A stretch of DNA of 64,000 nt from Malachius bipustulatus (lineage: Eukaryota > Arthropoda > Insecta > Coleoptera > Melyridae), in assembly GCA_910589415.1 (NCBI GenBank), contig OU342634.1, positions 41,222,723 to 41,286,722 of the forward strand, in the 5' to 3' direction. The notes below the pieces were generated by a model. The model ran no database searches. It saw only the letters and a program-made list of their open reading frames with translations, and had not been told where the DNA came from. Made by a program: the position numbers and the translations under genes. Each line of letters opens with the position of its first letter. Positions within the stretch are counted from its first letter, which is position 1. This document shows positions 34,358 through 46,857 of the stretch, in pieces.

Positions 34358-35547
34358 TATCTAATAAGAGAGGCAGTACAATTTTATTATTCTTCAAAGT
34401 TGAAGTATGAAAATCGAATTCTGGGAATACATAGTGTAAATTTTTTGAATGTTGGACTGTTTCGTCTTGATTACTAGAATTTGCGTCGCATCGAATGGTA
34501 GGGTCTACAATTAAAGTTATTTTTGAGTTCTTGTCAAACGCTACAATAGAAAAATATAAATTTAATGCTGGAAGCATTTCACTTGGTGGAATTGTCAATT
34601 TTATAAATATTTTTTTAGTAATTGACGTTTTTAAAATAAAGGTGCAAAAAATAGTGAGGAAAAGTGGAATAATCTTAAAAAATCAACTCTAATTGATTAG
34701 CTTATTAGCAATTCACGACACTTTGAACATTGAACATTAATCTAAGGATGTAGAGTGTAGCGTGAGCGTGAGCGCATCAAATAAAATATATTCTCAAATA
34801 TCGTAGCCATCAGGGGTGGATGGGCCCAGGGGGAAAAAGGGAATTTTCCCCCTGGGCCGGTTAGATTTGTAAATTTTGGGCCGGTAGAATAAAAGCAAAA
34901 AAATATTTGGGCCTGTATAGTTAAAACGATATAGTTTTAGCCGAATTAATATTTACACAACAGAAAAATCGTAATTGTAAATAAATTATGGTTAAAATAA
35001 TATCAACACTACTCCAATTTATACGGCTTTCTTGAAAATAACACAAAGTAAATTCCTGCATGGCAATGGAATATTTTAAAATTAAAAGATGCACTGTGTA
35101 GTGGGACTAGTGGGCCGTAGGGGTTGCGTCAGAGAGCGGATGTAATAAACTAATAAATAACTAAAAAGCGATGAGCCGTTGTTGAAATGTTGATATCTAC
35201 AAGCGGCAAGAACAATAACAGACAGGTCCCGTATTCCGGTGGTGGCGGTAGGAATGGTAGTGATAGTGGTAGAATTCCTCGGGTAGGAACTGGGAACCGT
35301 GATTTTTTTTTAAGTCATGGTCATTATTGTTTTCCAGCATTATTATATCAGCGTTATTATTACTGAAAGAGTTTCGTTGAACAATTGATCAGTTTCGTCT
35401 TGATATATTTTCTTTCGTGGCGTGTGTGGGGTGTTTTTTAGTGTTTTCTTTTCTTCAAATCTCCATAATAGTGTACCTATAATCCAAATTTATCGAGCAG
35501 TTTTCAATAAAAATGACGGTATACCAAAATGACAATAATCTTTCAAA

Positions 35548-35700
35548 GTGAGTTCCTTGAATTTAAAACGTAAAGAAGGTGCAGAAAAACAAAGAGAAAA
35601 AAAACAAAGGTTTTGGCTGAGCAAGGAACCATCAAGTTGGAAAGTTTTCTTAAGAAAAAAAATTCTATTTCCGATGCAGAGACAGGGACTAAGACTTAAA
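35548..35700 (+). pseudogene. hAT transposase N-terminal relic
   Basis: LKRKEGAEKQREKKQR in one frame continues after a +1 shift as VLAEQGTIKLESFLKKKNS. This basic start followed by IKLESFL is the usual opening of hAT (ZMYM/TTF-type) transposases. The rest is lost. Confidence 0.55.
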
Positions 35701-35795
35701 GAAAATTGCGTTGACGACGACAAAAACAGCTCGGTAAAGCTCAAAACAGCTCAATAAGAGATAATGTAAGTAAGCATTGCATGACATAATAAAAG

Positions 35796-36335
35796 GTCCC
35801 AAATTTAAGCATTTCACCTTTCAAAAAAAAAAGAAAAATTAATCAGAACGGGGATCTTCGAGCTCACTAATAGTATTTTCCAGCTATATCTAGCTTTCAG
35901 CTTTTTCCGGAAAATCGGAAATTTATTTTTTGGAATGCTCACATTACACCTGACTTTTTTGAATTCAATCTGTAGAGAAACCCAAACATAGCACAGGAAT
36001 TTCGAGATATTTTCGAGTTCGAAATTCGGGTCAAATCCTAGCACGAAAGAGCGTTTTTTCGATTTTCCGGAAAACGAACACGCAGCTAGAGACGGCCCGA
36101 AAATCCCATTGAAGAGCTCGAAAATAGCTCGAAATTCCTGTGCTGTTTGGGTTTCTCTACAGATTGAATTCAAAAAAGTCTGGTGTAATGCGAGCATTCC
36201 AAAAAATAAATTTCCGATTTTCTGGAAAACGCTGAAAGCTAGAGACAGCTCGAATATATACTATTAATGAGCTCGAAAATCCCCTGTAATCAGTGAATTT
36301 TTTTTAAGGTGTCATGCTTAAATTTGGGACCTACA
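35796..36335. mobile_element. Foldback element inside the hAT relic
   Basis: GGTCCCAAATTTAAGCATTT at the left faces AAATGCTTAAATTTGGGACC-like sequence at the right. Arms are about 200 bp, sharing AGAGAAACCCAAAC and GAATTCAAT. The minus-strand frame at 35814-36197 is only the arm. Confidence 0.8.
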
Positions 36336-37200
36336 TAATATGTAATGCGTTTTCGTATGTACTCCCACTAATCTCCAATACCATTTATCTTAGTTCCGAC
36401 TAAATTTTTACTACTTCCGACTAATATTTTAGGAATCGCTGCAAGAACTTTCGCTTTATTTTTTAGCGACTATTATTGATGAACGACACTTGGATATCAA
36501 CAAAAATTTTGCTATTAGTCATAAAGATTTTTGCCTGTCAGCCACATATTCTTTGGGCCGCTTCCTCTAATTTCCCGGGCCGGTTTAGGTCCATCATTTC
36601 ATTTTTAATCCAACTTGATTTTTAATCTAATTTGATCTAACTTCATGAAAAAGTATACATATAATAGGTAAGGAGGTTTTTAGTAATTTTAATAATTTTT
36701 TAGGCAATATTACCATTAAAAAATCGATGAAGTACTTATATGAAACAAAAACATGACAATAAATAATTATTATATCTATTTAGTTAACATAAAAAAATAA
36801 CTTAAATTAAATGCATTTAATTTATTTTAATCATATACTTTTAATTCATTGTATTGAACTTTAAACTTTTATGTATGTTATTAAAGTAGACTTTACGAAT
36901 CAAGACGGTTGCAAGGACATATTTTTTTTGAAAGGCCACCAGTCATGCGTGTAAAATAGAAAAAAAAAAGAAAAAAATAGAAAAAGAAAAGATAACCCTG
37001 AGAATATCAACTTGATGTCGCCTAACTTTTAATAATAAATTCGTCTTATTTCAACCGTTAAAAGGTGTTGAATACTTTGAAATTTGCTACTTGGGGAAAT
37101 TCTGTCTTTCCCCAGAATGGGTGCTCACTCCAATTAATTACGAGCAAAAGTTCTTCCGATTATTTCCACCAGGATATCAAAATGGAAGGGTAGGTATTGG

Positions 37201-37296
37201 CAAACTGATGGATGATACCTTACCGACTTAATATTCAGAGGTCCAATTATTCAGACCTCTGAATATTAAGTCGGTAAGGTATCATCCATCAGTTTG
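37201..37296. repeat. Perfect 43-bp hairpin
   Basis: Left arm 37201-37243 (CAAACTGATGGATGATACC onward) is exactly inverted at 37254-37296 around a 10-nt loop (CAATTATTCA). Weaker pairing continues outside, where CCACCAGGATAT faces ATATTCTGGTGG. It may be a very young inverted element, an RNA hairpin precursor, or a duplication. Confidence 0.9.
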
Positions 37297-37633
37297 TTAT
37301 ATTCTGGTGGAGCTTTTCCACCATATAGGTGAGGTAGCGATACTATCTCTACATGTTAGGTTGCGACGGAAGTTATTTTGATGTGGGTATATCTCCTTAC
37401 TAGATACACAAATCGATATTGGTTACACAGGGATTGTACATAATATGTTTACTGAATATGGAGCTGAAAATCATGCTAACGTAGCGGTGAATATGTATAA
37501 CCCGTTGTAGCGGCCGTTGTATGGGTTCGAGTCTCAGTGTGGTAAAAATATTATGTGCATTTAAATTGTTTACAGTACAGATGTAGTAAATCTGTTTTGG
37601 AGATATCAGGGAAAGCACATGCAAAATGGAACT

Positions 37634-37730
37634 TTGGTAAATATTGGCTCCCCTAATTGTTTTAGAGATAAATGTTAAATAGGTCATTTGTTAAGACTGG
37701 AAAGCTACTTCTATGTCTTTACAGTTAGGT
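37634..37730. repeat. Fragment of the 33.6 kb foldback family
   Basis: GTAAATATTGGCTCCCCTAATTG followed by GGAAAGCTACTTCTATG matches one arm of 33591-34357. Confidence 0.5.
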
Positions 37731-38063
37731 ATATTTTAAGTTTAAGTAATTTTCGTCGCAAATTCATAATCTGACTATAACTATTACATTAACTTATCAT
37801 TTGTAAAAGTTATAATTTATGTAAAAATTTACGCTTCTTATGTAAATTTGAAAATGCGTAATAATATTTAAATTTAAATGAAAATTTTTTTGCTTATGAA
37901 TATTTCATTTTACATAATGGCATTTTTTACATACATGATACATAAAATCCCCGAATACTAAATGGATTTACCTTGAAAAACTTTAATTTAATCTAATGTA
38001 GGTAATATACAGGATTATACAATTTTGATTGTTCAGTATTGGAATATCACAAACTATTGGAGA

Positions 38064-38815
38064 TACAGGGTCGGTTAAGTAAGAGAACCGTTCCTCATTT
38101 GCATACTTTATTGACAATTTGAAGCAAAATTGAGGATAAATTCAGTCGTTGCTGAAATATGCTGAAAAATTGGAAAACGTCTTATTTCTTCTCGCGATTT
38201 CTTATTTTAGCCATATCTTTCTTTTCATATAAATTGATAGTTTCTTGTAGGTTTAGATAAGTCGTTTAAGTTAAGTCGTTTAAGATATAAGTCGTCACGA
38301 GCCATTTTGAAAAAATCAACAAAACCAACTCGATCTTGGCGCTTTCATAGTCAATTTTTGATTTTCACGTGTTAGGCCACATTGATTTTTCATGTCATTC
38401 GGCATAAAGATAATTAAAGAAACCAAAAACTTACCTCATTCAAAATTGTGTGTTTAAATTTTCATTGCCTTTTTTCGAAAAAAAAAAATTGAACACTTGT
38501 TTTTAAACACCTTCATTCAAATGAAGTCATATTTTATGTTTTTTTTTTAATGAAAATTCTAAAAAAGAAGAATAACATTTTTCAAAATATTTTCCAATTG
38601 CAATAAATTTTTGCTTTTCTCGATCTTTTTTTATACAGAATAACATGAAAAAAATATGACGGCCATAAGAAAAACAAATGTTGACTATGAAAACTCTGGC
38701 ATCTAGTCGGCTTTGAAAATTTTTGAGTAAAAACGAGTAAAGTTAGCCTATAATTTGTTTCAGAGCCCTAATAATAAGTATAAAGTTGTCAGACTTTAAT
38801 TTAATCGACCTTGCT
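38064..38815. mobile_element. Palindromic foldback, family A diverged copy
   Basis: It opens GATACAGGGTCGGTTAAG and ends ATCGACCTTGCTTGTATC. Arms share CATGTCATTCGGCATAAA with its inverse and TTGACTATGAAAACTCTGG. The loop is around 38440-38580. Confidence 0.7.
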
Positions 38816-39965
38816 TGTATCTCTATTAACCGTTTCTGTTATCCTTATCCTGTATATACCGCATGAAATTTGCATAACTCAGTGTAAAAGAATATTTTTC
38901 ATCACGTAATACAATCGCGTCAAAATAATATTCAAGTTTATAAAAAATATTCAAAATTGCAAGTTAAACTATAGTAATTAATTTTAATTACTTATTCGCT
39001 ATTAATTGATAGAGAATTTCAGCTTGAAAAGCTTGTACCTACTTAAAAAGATTTAATAGCTTGAATATAAATTTTTATTTATAATAATTATTAATTCCAC
39101 TATGTTGTCCTGTTGTTTGAAATTTACAGTTTTATACAGTCAATTTGAATTCACATTTAAATTAATCTTTAACGTTAATCACAGGATGAAGTGTACCTAG
39201 CGAATCACGGCCTTGATATTAATAGATATTTTTTTTCTAAAGGCTAGTCTTGATTTTTATCACTTATAGGTACCTACGTACAACTTTTCGCGAATTCACG
39301 TAACTATTATACATAATTAGGTACATTGTTTTTTGTAGGTCCTCACTCCTCAGATCTCCAGTTGTGTATTTATTTTTATTTGCCCTATTTTCATATGGGT
39401 AGGTACCTACGAGTAATAGGACTAGATTACATTCAAAATAATTTATATTTTAATTTGAAATTTCAACGGCTCCTTTTTTTTTTAAATGCGCTTTTTACAA
39501 AATGTCGCTCTGTCCAAATGTAATTTGAACTGTAGGTGAAATCGTTAGACCGACTTCGTTGAAATTTTGCAAGAATAAGCTAAAACAGCCTCGAGAAGAG
39601 ATAAACAGTTTTTTTTTGTTAAATTATGTTGTTTGTTAAAAACACCTCAATAAATAGACCTCACATAAATTTAATTAAAATATAAGGTGAGGAAAAAAGA
39701 GGAGGAAAATTCTTGGATAAGGTTGAACATTCTTATTAACTGATAAAATTATATATTTCAAAAAGCTAAAAAAACATTTAACAAGACTAGAATTAAGTTT
39801 TACTTGTGTTGCTGAGCAAGGAAAAAACTTCTGGTATACCAATTGCGAAATAAGTGTATTTTTAATAAATGACGCAGTTATGAATCTCAAAGTCAAAGTT
39901 CCTTATTATTGTTGACTATTGTACAAAGTTCAGCTCAGTTCCTTTGAGAACATGCTTTCGCTAAC
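38816..39965. other. AT-rich stretch with no recognised gene
   Basis: Short frames only, with no domain recognised. GTAGGTACCTAC-type words recur. Confidence 0.4.
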
Positions 39966-40245
39966 TAATAAAAAACTTTCTTGCGCATCAATCGCATAAA
40001 ATACTAGTTATTTTTCAAGAGAATCCACTTCTTGCTAGATAGTCGGCTTTTTCATTGTCTGTGATTCCGCTGTATCCTGGCACCCACGGTAAGGTTACCT
40101 TGTTGCGTCCTGCCAGGTTTTCGAGATTTTCACAGCATTTCCACAGTAGCCTGGACGTTATCTTGGTGTTTCCTGCTTATAGCCTTTAGAACTTCCAGAC
40201 TATTTGTCAGAATATTGATCCGCCTGTTTCTATAGGCCCTCTCTC
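39966..40245 (-). pseudogene. LINE RNase H relic
   Basis: On the minus strand, RRINILTNSLEVLKAISRK then (after a shift) VTLPWVPGYSGITDNEKADY and LARSGF match the second half of the RNase H domain of I/R1/LOA-type LINEs; H is replaced by Y in the usual WVPGHSG. It is the same LINE type as at 5350-5837. Its left edge carries the motif also found at 19967-20000. Confidence 0.65.
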
Positions 40246-40409
40246 ACGCAGTGTGAAATCAAAAATCTATCACATTAAAAAAAATCATCAAAATTTTCTT
40301 CTTCTTTTTTCCAGAAATAAAAACTAACCTTTCTTCAACCGAATGTCATAAATAACCATAAGTCGAGCAATGTCACGTTATATTGCGCCGTCATTTGGTG
40401 ATAAAACTT

Positions 40410-40790
40410 TCTTAAAAAAAAATAAGAAATTCGTGAAGAATTTTTTTTTGAACGTGATGGTTTCCTTAATTCTTTTAATGCACAATGACATGAAAATCCA
40501 ATATGGCGGTCATAAGAGAAATAAAAGTTGACTATGAATAAAGCTCTGGGATCTAGTTGGCTTTGAAAATTTTCGAAACGTCAGACGGACAACTCTGAAC
40601 GGCTTATGTAAGCTAACAAAATTATTTATTAATTTCCAATAGTAAGAAAGATGTGGCAAAAATAAGAAATCTCGTTTTTTTTTCAGGATAATTCAGGAAC
40701 AGTCGTATATACATATTTTGTATGTCGAGACGGATTCGAGATGGCCACAAATTAGGGCATCTTTTCTGGAATTTAATCGAGTCTGTAGGT
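40410..40790. repeat. Family A right-arm copy
   Basis: CAATATGGCGGTCATAAGAG, GTTGACTATGAA and CGGCTTATGTAAGC place it in family A. The left arm is absent. Confidence 0.65.
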
Positions 40791-40894
40791 ATCTCTTAGC
40801 GTAGGAGATACCTACCTATGGTGAGCTCTGAAATAAGGTACCTACCTATACAATGTCACATAAAGTACGCATCATGAGAAAAATTTTCCCTTTT

Positions 40895-41130
40895 TATTTT
40901 ATAAAATTTTGACTTCGGTAATAGTTTGTGCTTTAAAATTGAAGACAAATGACATGCTCTTACAACGGTCAAATTTGATATTTCTTGGCAAAAAAATACA
41001 AAACATGACATTAGTTTTCATAATTTTGGAAAATGTCGCAGGAAAAAGTTGTTTACCTGTGACAAACCACAGGTGGTGTGTTATTTGTCTTAATTTTTAA
41101 AGCACAAACTATGAGCGAAGTCAAAATTTT
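40895..41130. mobile_element. MITE of about 235 bp
   Basis: AATTTTGACTTCGGTAATAG and TTTGTGCTTTAAAATTGAAG at the left are inverted at the right as TTTTTAAAGCACAAACTATG and GCGAAGTCAAAATTTTCC. The plus-strand frame (40909-41100) is the element itself. Confidence 0.75.
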
Positions 41131-41149
41131 CCTAAATAGAAAAGGAAAA

Positions 41150-41290
41150 AAATCCATAAACTTATCGTGGGCAGGAGAATTTTGAAAACCACTTTTTCGT
41201 GATCTGGGTCAGGGTCAGGATCGGTGGACTTTTGATGAGTTTGGTGATTTTCGTTAAGTGATGTCGTTTTCAGTAAAAGCCATTTCGTAT
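41150..41290 (+). repeat. Diverged Helentron-like unit
   Basis: CTTATCGTGGGCAGGAGAAT, then ACCACTTTTTCGTGATCTGG and GATGAGTTTGGTGATTTTCG match the units at 26 kb. The terminal hairpin is lost. Confidence 0.65.
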
Positions 41291-42184
41291 ACATTAGTTT
41301 GGGAAACGTTGCTTGAAATTGAGCTACAAACTTTTCTTTAATCTTGTAGAAATCTACATCACCGAATATGGTATGCCGATGACTTAATAAATGGGACCAT
41401 ATAGCTATCAATATATTCAGCGGTTATATTTTCTGCCTCTGTCATGAGATTTATTTAGGTATTTAAAATGTTCTGGCAAGAAATATTCCATTTTGTTGTA
41501 ATAATTATCATGGGTTATGGAGTACGCGTTCTACCAGCTTTCGAGCTAGGACGTCGCCATTGATTTGTCAAACCATTAATGACTTCAAACGTCACGAAGG
41601 GTCTTATCTATATCAGATGTTGGTAGTATGGAGCCATAATATAACAATTTTCTGTTTTTGTATCGAGAGAAAAGCAAATAACGATCCAAAAGAACGGTGA
41701 CAAAAGGCTCAATGCGAATATGTGTAGAAGTGGATATTCACGTATTTGTTTAAGCGCATCCCTGAGGATAGTATCAACAAAAACCACTCGGGAGCTTCCC
41801 GGATGCCCTCGGGGAGCATTAAGCTGAACTAAGTTTAATCCATGCTCTAAGTCTAAGTTATTTCTCTATCAATTTGTATTGTGAAAGATAACCTATAGAG
41901 CTATTCATGTTCAGCAGTACCTACTTGTTTTCCAGCTTCGCTGCGAACTGGAACAATATTTTATGTATGTTTTGTCTTCATTTATTAGTAGATATCTCTT
42001 ATCCAACGGTTTACATTATTATTCCGTTTGGTAATTGTTTCCGCGGCTCCTAAGTTTCATCAATTTTTTCGGGACCGAGGAGCGAAATAGGGGTGCTGGG
42101 TGGGTAAGAAGCTAAAAACAGCCAGGGCAAACTAATATCAAGGTCACCACTAAGGCCTCTTTGGCACTACTGTCGAATTTCTAT
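41291..42184. other. Unassigned stretch
   Basis: No gene seen. A local hairpin, GTTTTCCAGC...GAACTGGAAC, lies at about 41927-41954. Confidence 0.35.
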
Positions 42185-42560
42185 TTTTTTTTTCACTTTC
42201 AGGGCAAGGAATATCTTCGAGAATAACGGTAGCACGCTTTTTATTTTCAAATTTGCATTTATTTTGCATTTATACTCCAAAAATACGCGACATCGCTCGC
42301 TATTATATTCCGATTACGTTTCCATGCCGCGTATGTTGCGTCTGTTACCAGACCGGCTCTGGTGTTGTTTACAAGTTTCCGCGGTTTCCGCCGTCCTCTC
42401 GACACTCTGACCTTGCATGTTTATTATGATATTCACTGTTCTAAACAGGCCCGCACTCAGGAAGACCTTCTTTTGATGCCGTTTTGTTCGCTTATCTTTC
42501 ATTTCCCCAGCAAATGAATACCTTCCTGGTGTTACTATAGGTATGTTCTCCACCCCTATA
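42185..42560 (-). mobile_element. GC-rich block, possible solo LTR or promoter
   Basis: On the minus strand there is a TATATAGGGG word near 42555, then about 120 bases downstream AATAAACATGCAAGG, then GC-rich sequence (GAGAGGACGGCGGAAACCGCG). A TATA box followed closely by a polyadenylation signal is LTR-like. No repeated partner, primer-binding site or duplication was found, so it stays uncertain. Confidence 0.25.
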
Positions 42561-44943
42561 TAGGTGCCATAGTGAAACTGTAGGAGCCGCAGATGTAAAT
42601 AATGACCTTCCGTTTTCTTGTGTAGTAATTTTTTTTTGCGAGATGATATTAATTTTATTTGAATCTGAATATTACATATTTACACACACAAAAAACGGGT
42701 TTAGGATCGAACGATTGGTCGTATTGGTTTCGAGTTCCAGTATGCAATACAATGGATTAGGCAGATTTTACTGCAAGGTTAAGTGTGGTGTCTAAAGACC
42801 TCAAAATACCCTGAGTTCCCGAGGTTCCTAAAGAAAACCAAACTTGAAGGTCTGAGGTGTCTGTTCGTCTCATTTCTCTATCTCTATCTCCAATTATTCA
42901 TCACTCGATCACAAGGCGGGGTAGTCGATGCTCGATATCAGAATTGCTGGATCGATGGATTGGTAAGCCTATTCACCAAAAGGACATGAAAGCCGTCGGG
43001 TTTGGGAAGTCGTCAAAGAATGCTTCGTGTGGATTGGTTCTTTGTTACTTAGTGGTAATAAAGAGCTGCGAGTAGGTTTATAGGGATACCGATATAGTCT
43101 CAGAATTGTCCTGAGAGCTTGTCTACTGTTTTATCTTGTTTAATGGTTTGAATTGTCTTCTTCCTCCGACTCCAACCCTTTTATGTTGGTGCATATTGGA
43201 GCTCCCATGATTAAACATGCAGAAATAGTACTTATAGTAAGCGAACTGTAAGTGGTTCCAGCAACTGGAGGTAATCTTTACAAAATTTTAGGTATTAAAC
43301 TTACAGAAAGTTAGGCTAGGCATAGATATTATAAAATGGGGGTTCAGAGGATAGTTTTGCTGCCTATAGTTTTAATTTCTTGATAGCTAAACTCTCCTTT
43401 TAGAATTTTAATATACCTAGCCTGTGTTCTTAAATCATGTTATAATTCATCTGTAATGAAAGTTACCTACTAATTCCCTATTTTGATGCTTCGATCCCAT
43501 CATCTACTATAATCGTACCTTCAGAATCTATTATTGACTATTGCTATAAAATTTAGATTAGTTGGATTGAAAAATTATCTATGCAGGGCTGCATTAACGA
43601 TCCTAGAAAACGTACCATATATGCGCGACAACTATACCATTTACAACTGACAGAAAATATAAATTTAGTTTAAAAATTAGAATCTTCCTTTGAATTTTCA
43701 AATATATGAAATTTTAATTTATGATTGGACAACTGTCTTTATTTGATGTCTTCTGGTAGGTCGTAAAGTATTTCAATTTGGAAAACTATAGACGCTTCTA
43801 TTTTAAGATAAATGCTTGTTTAAAGTAAAATACATTGGCTTGTAAATGTTTTAATGTAAACGTGTACAAACAGAGATATTTTTGGAGTTTCATCATTTCA
43901 TTAGCTAGTTTATTAGAGAATATTGCTCTCCTGGTTATCTGGATGAATGCCAAAAAGTTCTGAAGAAAGGTACATTATGTCGTTTTAAATATGGTATTAA
44001 GATTCTCTCTTTATTATTATTATTATTTGATAAAAATGTATATTTTTATTCAACTATACAGGAATAGGATATTGCACCGAAGATTGCGCAGTTTTTTCCT
44101 CAAGGGGAAAAGCATGGTCACTGCAAATTGTATACAATTTTTACCTAATTAATCAGAATTAAGTGCACTTTCAATAATTGTTTATTTTTATTAAAACAAT
44201 GCTATTATTCTACAAAATTTAAAAAAGGTTCCGATTACGAAATTGTATTCAGTTCCAAGATCGAGGTATGATAATTAATTATGGTTTATGAAAAGACCTA
44301 GTTAGATTTTAATCTTACTTCTTTTATCTCATAAAGAACATCGAAATTTTTAAAATAAGAAGCGAAAATAATAATAAAAAAAAACAATAATTATTGTTTA
44401 CTCATGCAATGTTCGCATGATTGAAAACATATTATTAGTGACCCAAGTGCACTTGAAGTCAAGTCAACTGCATTGTCTATTACAATAATAGTATATCATT
44501 TATATAGCAAAACAAAAGACACGTTACACAATAGAAGCGAGAGTTAGATAATGCTTACATGGAAATGTAAATAAATGGGTAGCTATGTAATAAACAAAGG
44601 AAACAAATGCAAAAGTAGTTATTGAAGATATCTTTATAATAAATCTAGTCACTACAAACAGTAGGTAGGTACTCAATATTATAGACTTGATACACCTCAA
44701 GAACAATATGGATTATTTTTCCGATACTGGACAGTTAATTTCATGCATTACCCAGATACTCATCGAATTCTGCGCAGGTTTTTCTTATCGCTCTAGACTT
44801 CACGTCAGCAGGTTAGTTCAGGTCAGTTATGTGTATTGGTAATAAGTACCTAGTGGTTCAAAATCTGAAAAGTTTGGACGGTTCCCTATTCTGAAAAAAA
44901 TGTGATAAATATTCCAATTATGGTTTAATGAGGTTGTTACATT
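42561..44943. other. Gene-poor stretch with a possible retroelement scrap
   Basis: A GC-richer patch at 42895-43215 may be an old retroelement piece, but no motif is certain. A (TTA)n run lies at about 44010-44030. No gene is supported. Confidence 0.35.
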
Positions 44944-44945
44944 TA

Positions 44946-46228
44946 CAGTGCCCGCCAAAAATGGGCACCATATGGAAATTTTTTTTGATTTCCATCTTTT
45001 TTGAAAAATTTTTGTCTTTAAATTGGTTAAATTTGAGCACACTATACAGATCAATGATGTGAATTTAAAACTGAAAGTGTTTTGCGGGAAATTTGGACAG
45101 AAATCGTTAGATATTTACCAAAAAATGTAATGTCAATTATTATGAAAGATTTTTTTTATACATGCAGGTGGCCGAGAAGTGGCAGCTTTTGAAATTTCAA
45201 TTTTCTGTTCATTTTTCTCAATGTAATTTTGAATTTGAAATATTTTGACTTCAATATTAGGTAATATTATTTACAATATTTACAAAACTTAACAAGAGTG
45301 ATAATTTTTAAACGTTTCTGGTGAAAGCTGACTGGTGAATAGTTGAACTATAGTAACACGAAAAAACTATTTAACAAGTTCAAGTAGGTACCTATAGTTT
45401 CTATTTGAAAAAAAAAATAAACATAAATCAACATTTAAATTCGATTACCTAAATCACAAAAAATATTTACTTATAATTTAAACTCCTTTATAAGAAATAG
45501 TACTACTAGAAAGAAGAAATAATACTACTTCACTTCAATTTAATAAGACTCTACCTACCTACGTATTTAAAAAAATAGGAAACTTCGACAACCGGAAAAT
45601 ATATTCGTCATCGCAATTCAAAAATAAACATTTTTGCAACTCAATTGAAATAAAAGCTTAATTTACGTTTATTTCTTATGAACTTGAAAATAAACTTGAA
45701 CTTGTTAGATGGTTTCTTCATGTCGATAAGCTTTGCACCAAAAACTAGAAAAATTTGACAGAAATTGTTTTAAATTCGAAAATTTCACTCCTGGCATTAG
45801 TTTGTATTGCGCTTGTTAATTTTTCAATTAATATGAAGAATATTGCAGTGAATAAAATATATTTCAAATTCAAAATTACACTTAGATAAACGCGCAAAAA
45901 TAAAAAAATTCAAAAGTTACCCCTTTTTTGCCACCCTGTATTAAAAATAATTTCTTTCATAATTAACATTAATTATATTAGATTAATCCGTAACGAGTGT
46001 TGCGAGATATTCAAAAATCCTGCAAAACATTTTTAATTTTCGTAATATAATTTTTTTTTTGTAATATTGAAGTTTAGTTCATAAACGCCATTTAGGACTA
46101 AAATTCACACTATCAATCTAGTGCTCAAATTTGATGTTTTGAAAAGCACCTACTTATGACGAAAAGTTTTCAAAAAAGATGGAAAACAAAAAATTTCCCA
46201 AATAGTGCGAAGTTTTTGGAGGGCATTG
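44946..46228. mobile_element. Tc1/mariner-type element without transposase
   Basis: CAGTGCCCGCCAAAAA at the left and, inverted, CAATGCCCTCCAAAAA at the right are each bordered by TA (44944-44945, 46229-46230). Inner arm words TTTCCATCTTTTTTGAAAA and AAATTTGAGCAC are inverted too. The length of 1283 bp is that of a whole element, but no DDE motif is readable. A GCCACCCTGTATT end near 45933 points to a nested scrap. Confidence 0.75.
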
Positions 46229-46491
46229 TATAATAATACATTGGAATGGGTTTTCAGTTTTCACCCAACTCTTTTATTCACAGCGAAATGGTAAAATCAC
46301 ACAATCTTGTGTTTTCTTTTAAGTGAATAACTCTTTCCGTTGTAAAGCCAATTTTCAAAATGTTAAATTGCTCTTCAAGATGAGACAGAGAAGAAATTTC
46401 TGGTATTTATTTAAAGTTGGCAATAAACAAAATTACTGGACAGGAGTAAATCTGATGATATGGATGAATAAAACACGACCCACACCTAAAT

Positions 46492-46857
46492 TATCTAAAG
46501 GCGCGTCCTGATCTGCACATTTTATCCCAATCACTTTCAAATTTTTTCAGATTTTAAGCATGGATTATGATGTAGGTAATAGTGGCAACTGGTGCTTTTT
46601 TCCTTATTAATTATCTGCCTTTAAAGAAGAAGAAGAAAACGGAAAAAATATAGCTAAAGCGTCCATTATGAAGGCTCGTATAATGAATTGCTATGAGAAA
46701 CATGGACAGTAGTCATGTGAAAATTTTTTTCGCTTGACCGCAGAAGACTTGGAAAGATTTACAATCCTCGTGGATCTTAAAGTATCAAACATATAGGTGG
46801 ATTACAAAATTATTTTTCGTTCGGATAAAATGTTCAGATCAGGACGCACCTTTAGAG
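46492..46857. mobile_element. MITE of about 365 bp, unclassified ends
   Basis: CTAAAGGCGCGTCCTGATCT at the left faces AGATCAGGACGCACCTTTAG at the right. Then CACATTTTATCC faces GGATAAAATGTTC. The ends do not match the other families here. Confidence 0.7.

Larger units (their letters stand above)
34812..36600 (+). mobile_element. hAT-type DNA transposon relic
   Basis: CAGGGGTGGATGGGCCC opens the element, the CAGGGGTGG style of hAT ends. GGGCCGG repeats follow at the left, and CCCGGGCCGGTTTAGGTCC marks the probable right side. It contains the N-terminal transposase relic at 35548-35700 and is interrupted by a foldback at 35796-36335. No zinc finger or DDE core remains readable. Confidence 0.55.

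Noticed and set aside
35814..36197. 127-codon minus-strand frame
   Set aside because: It is the left arm, loop and part of the right arm of a foldback; the palindrome explains it.
37201..37296. Transcription terminator
   Set aside because: A 43-bp perfect stem without a T run in an insect genome is not a bacterial-type terminator.
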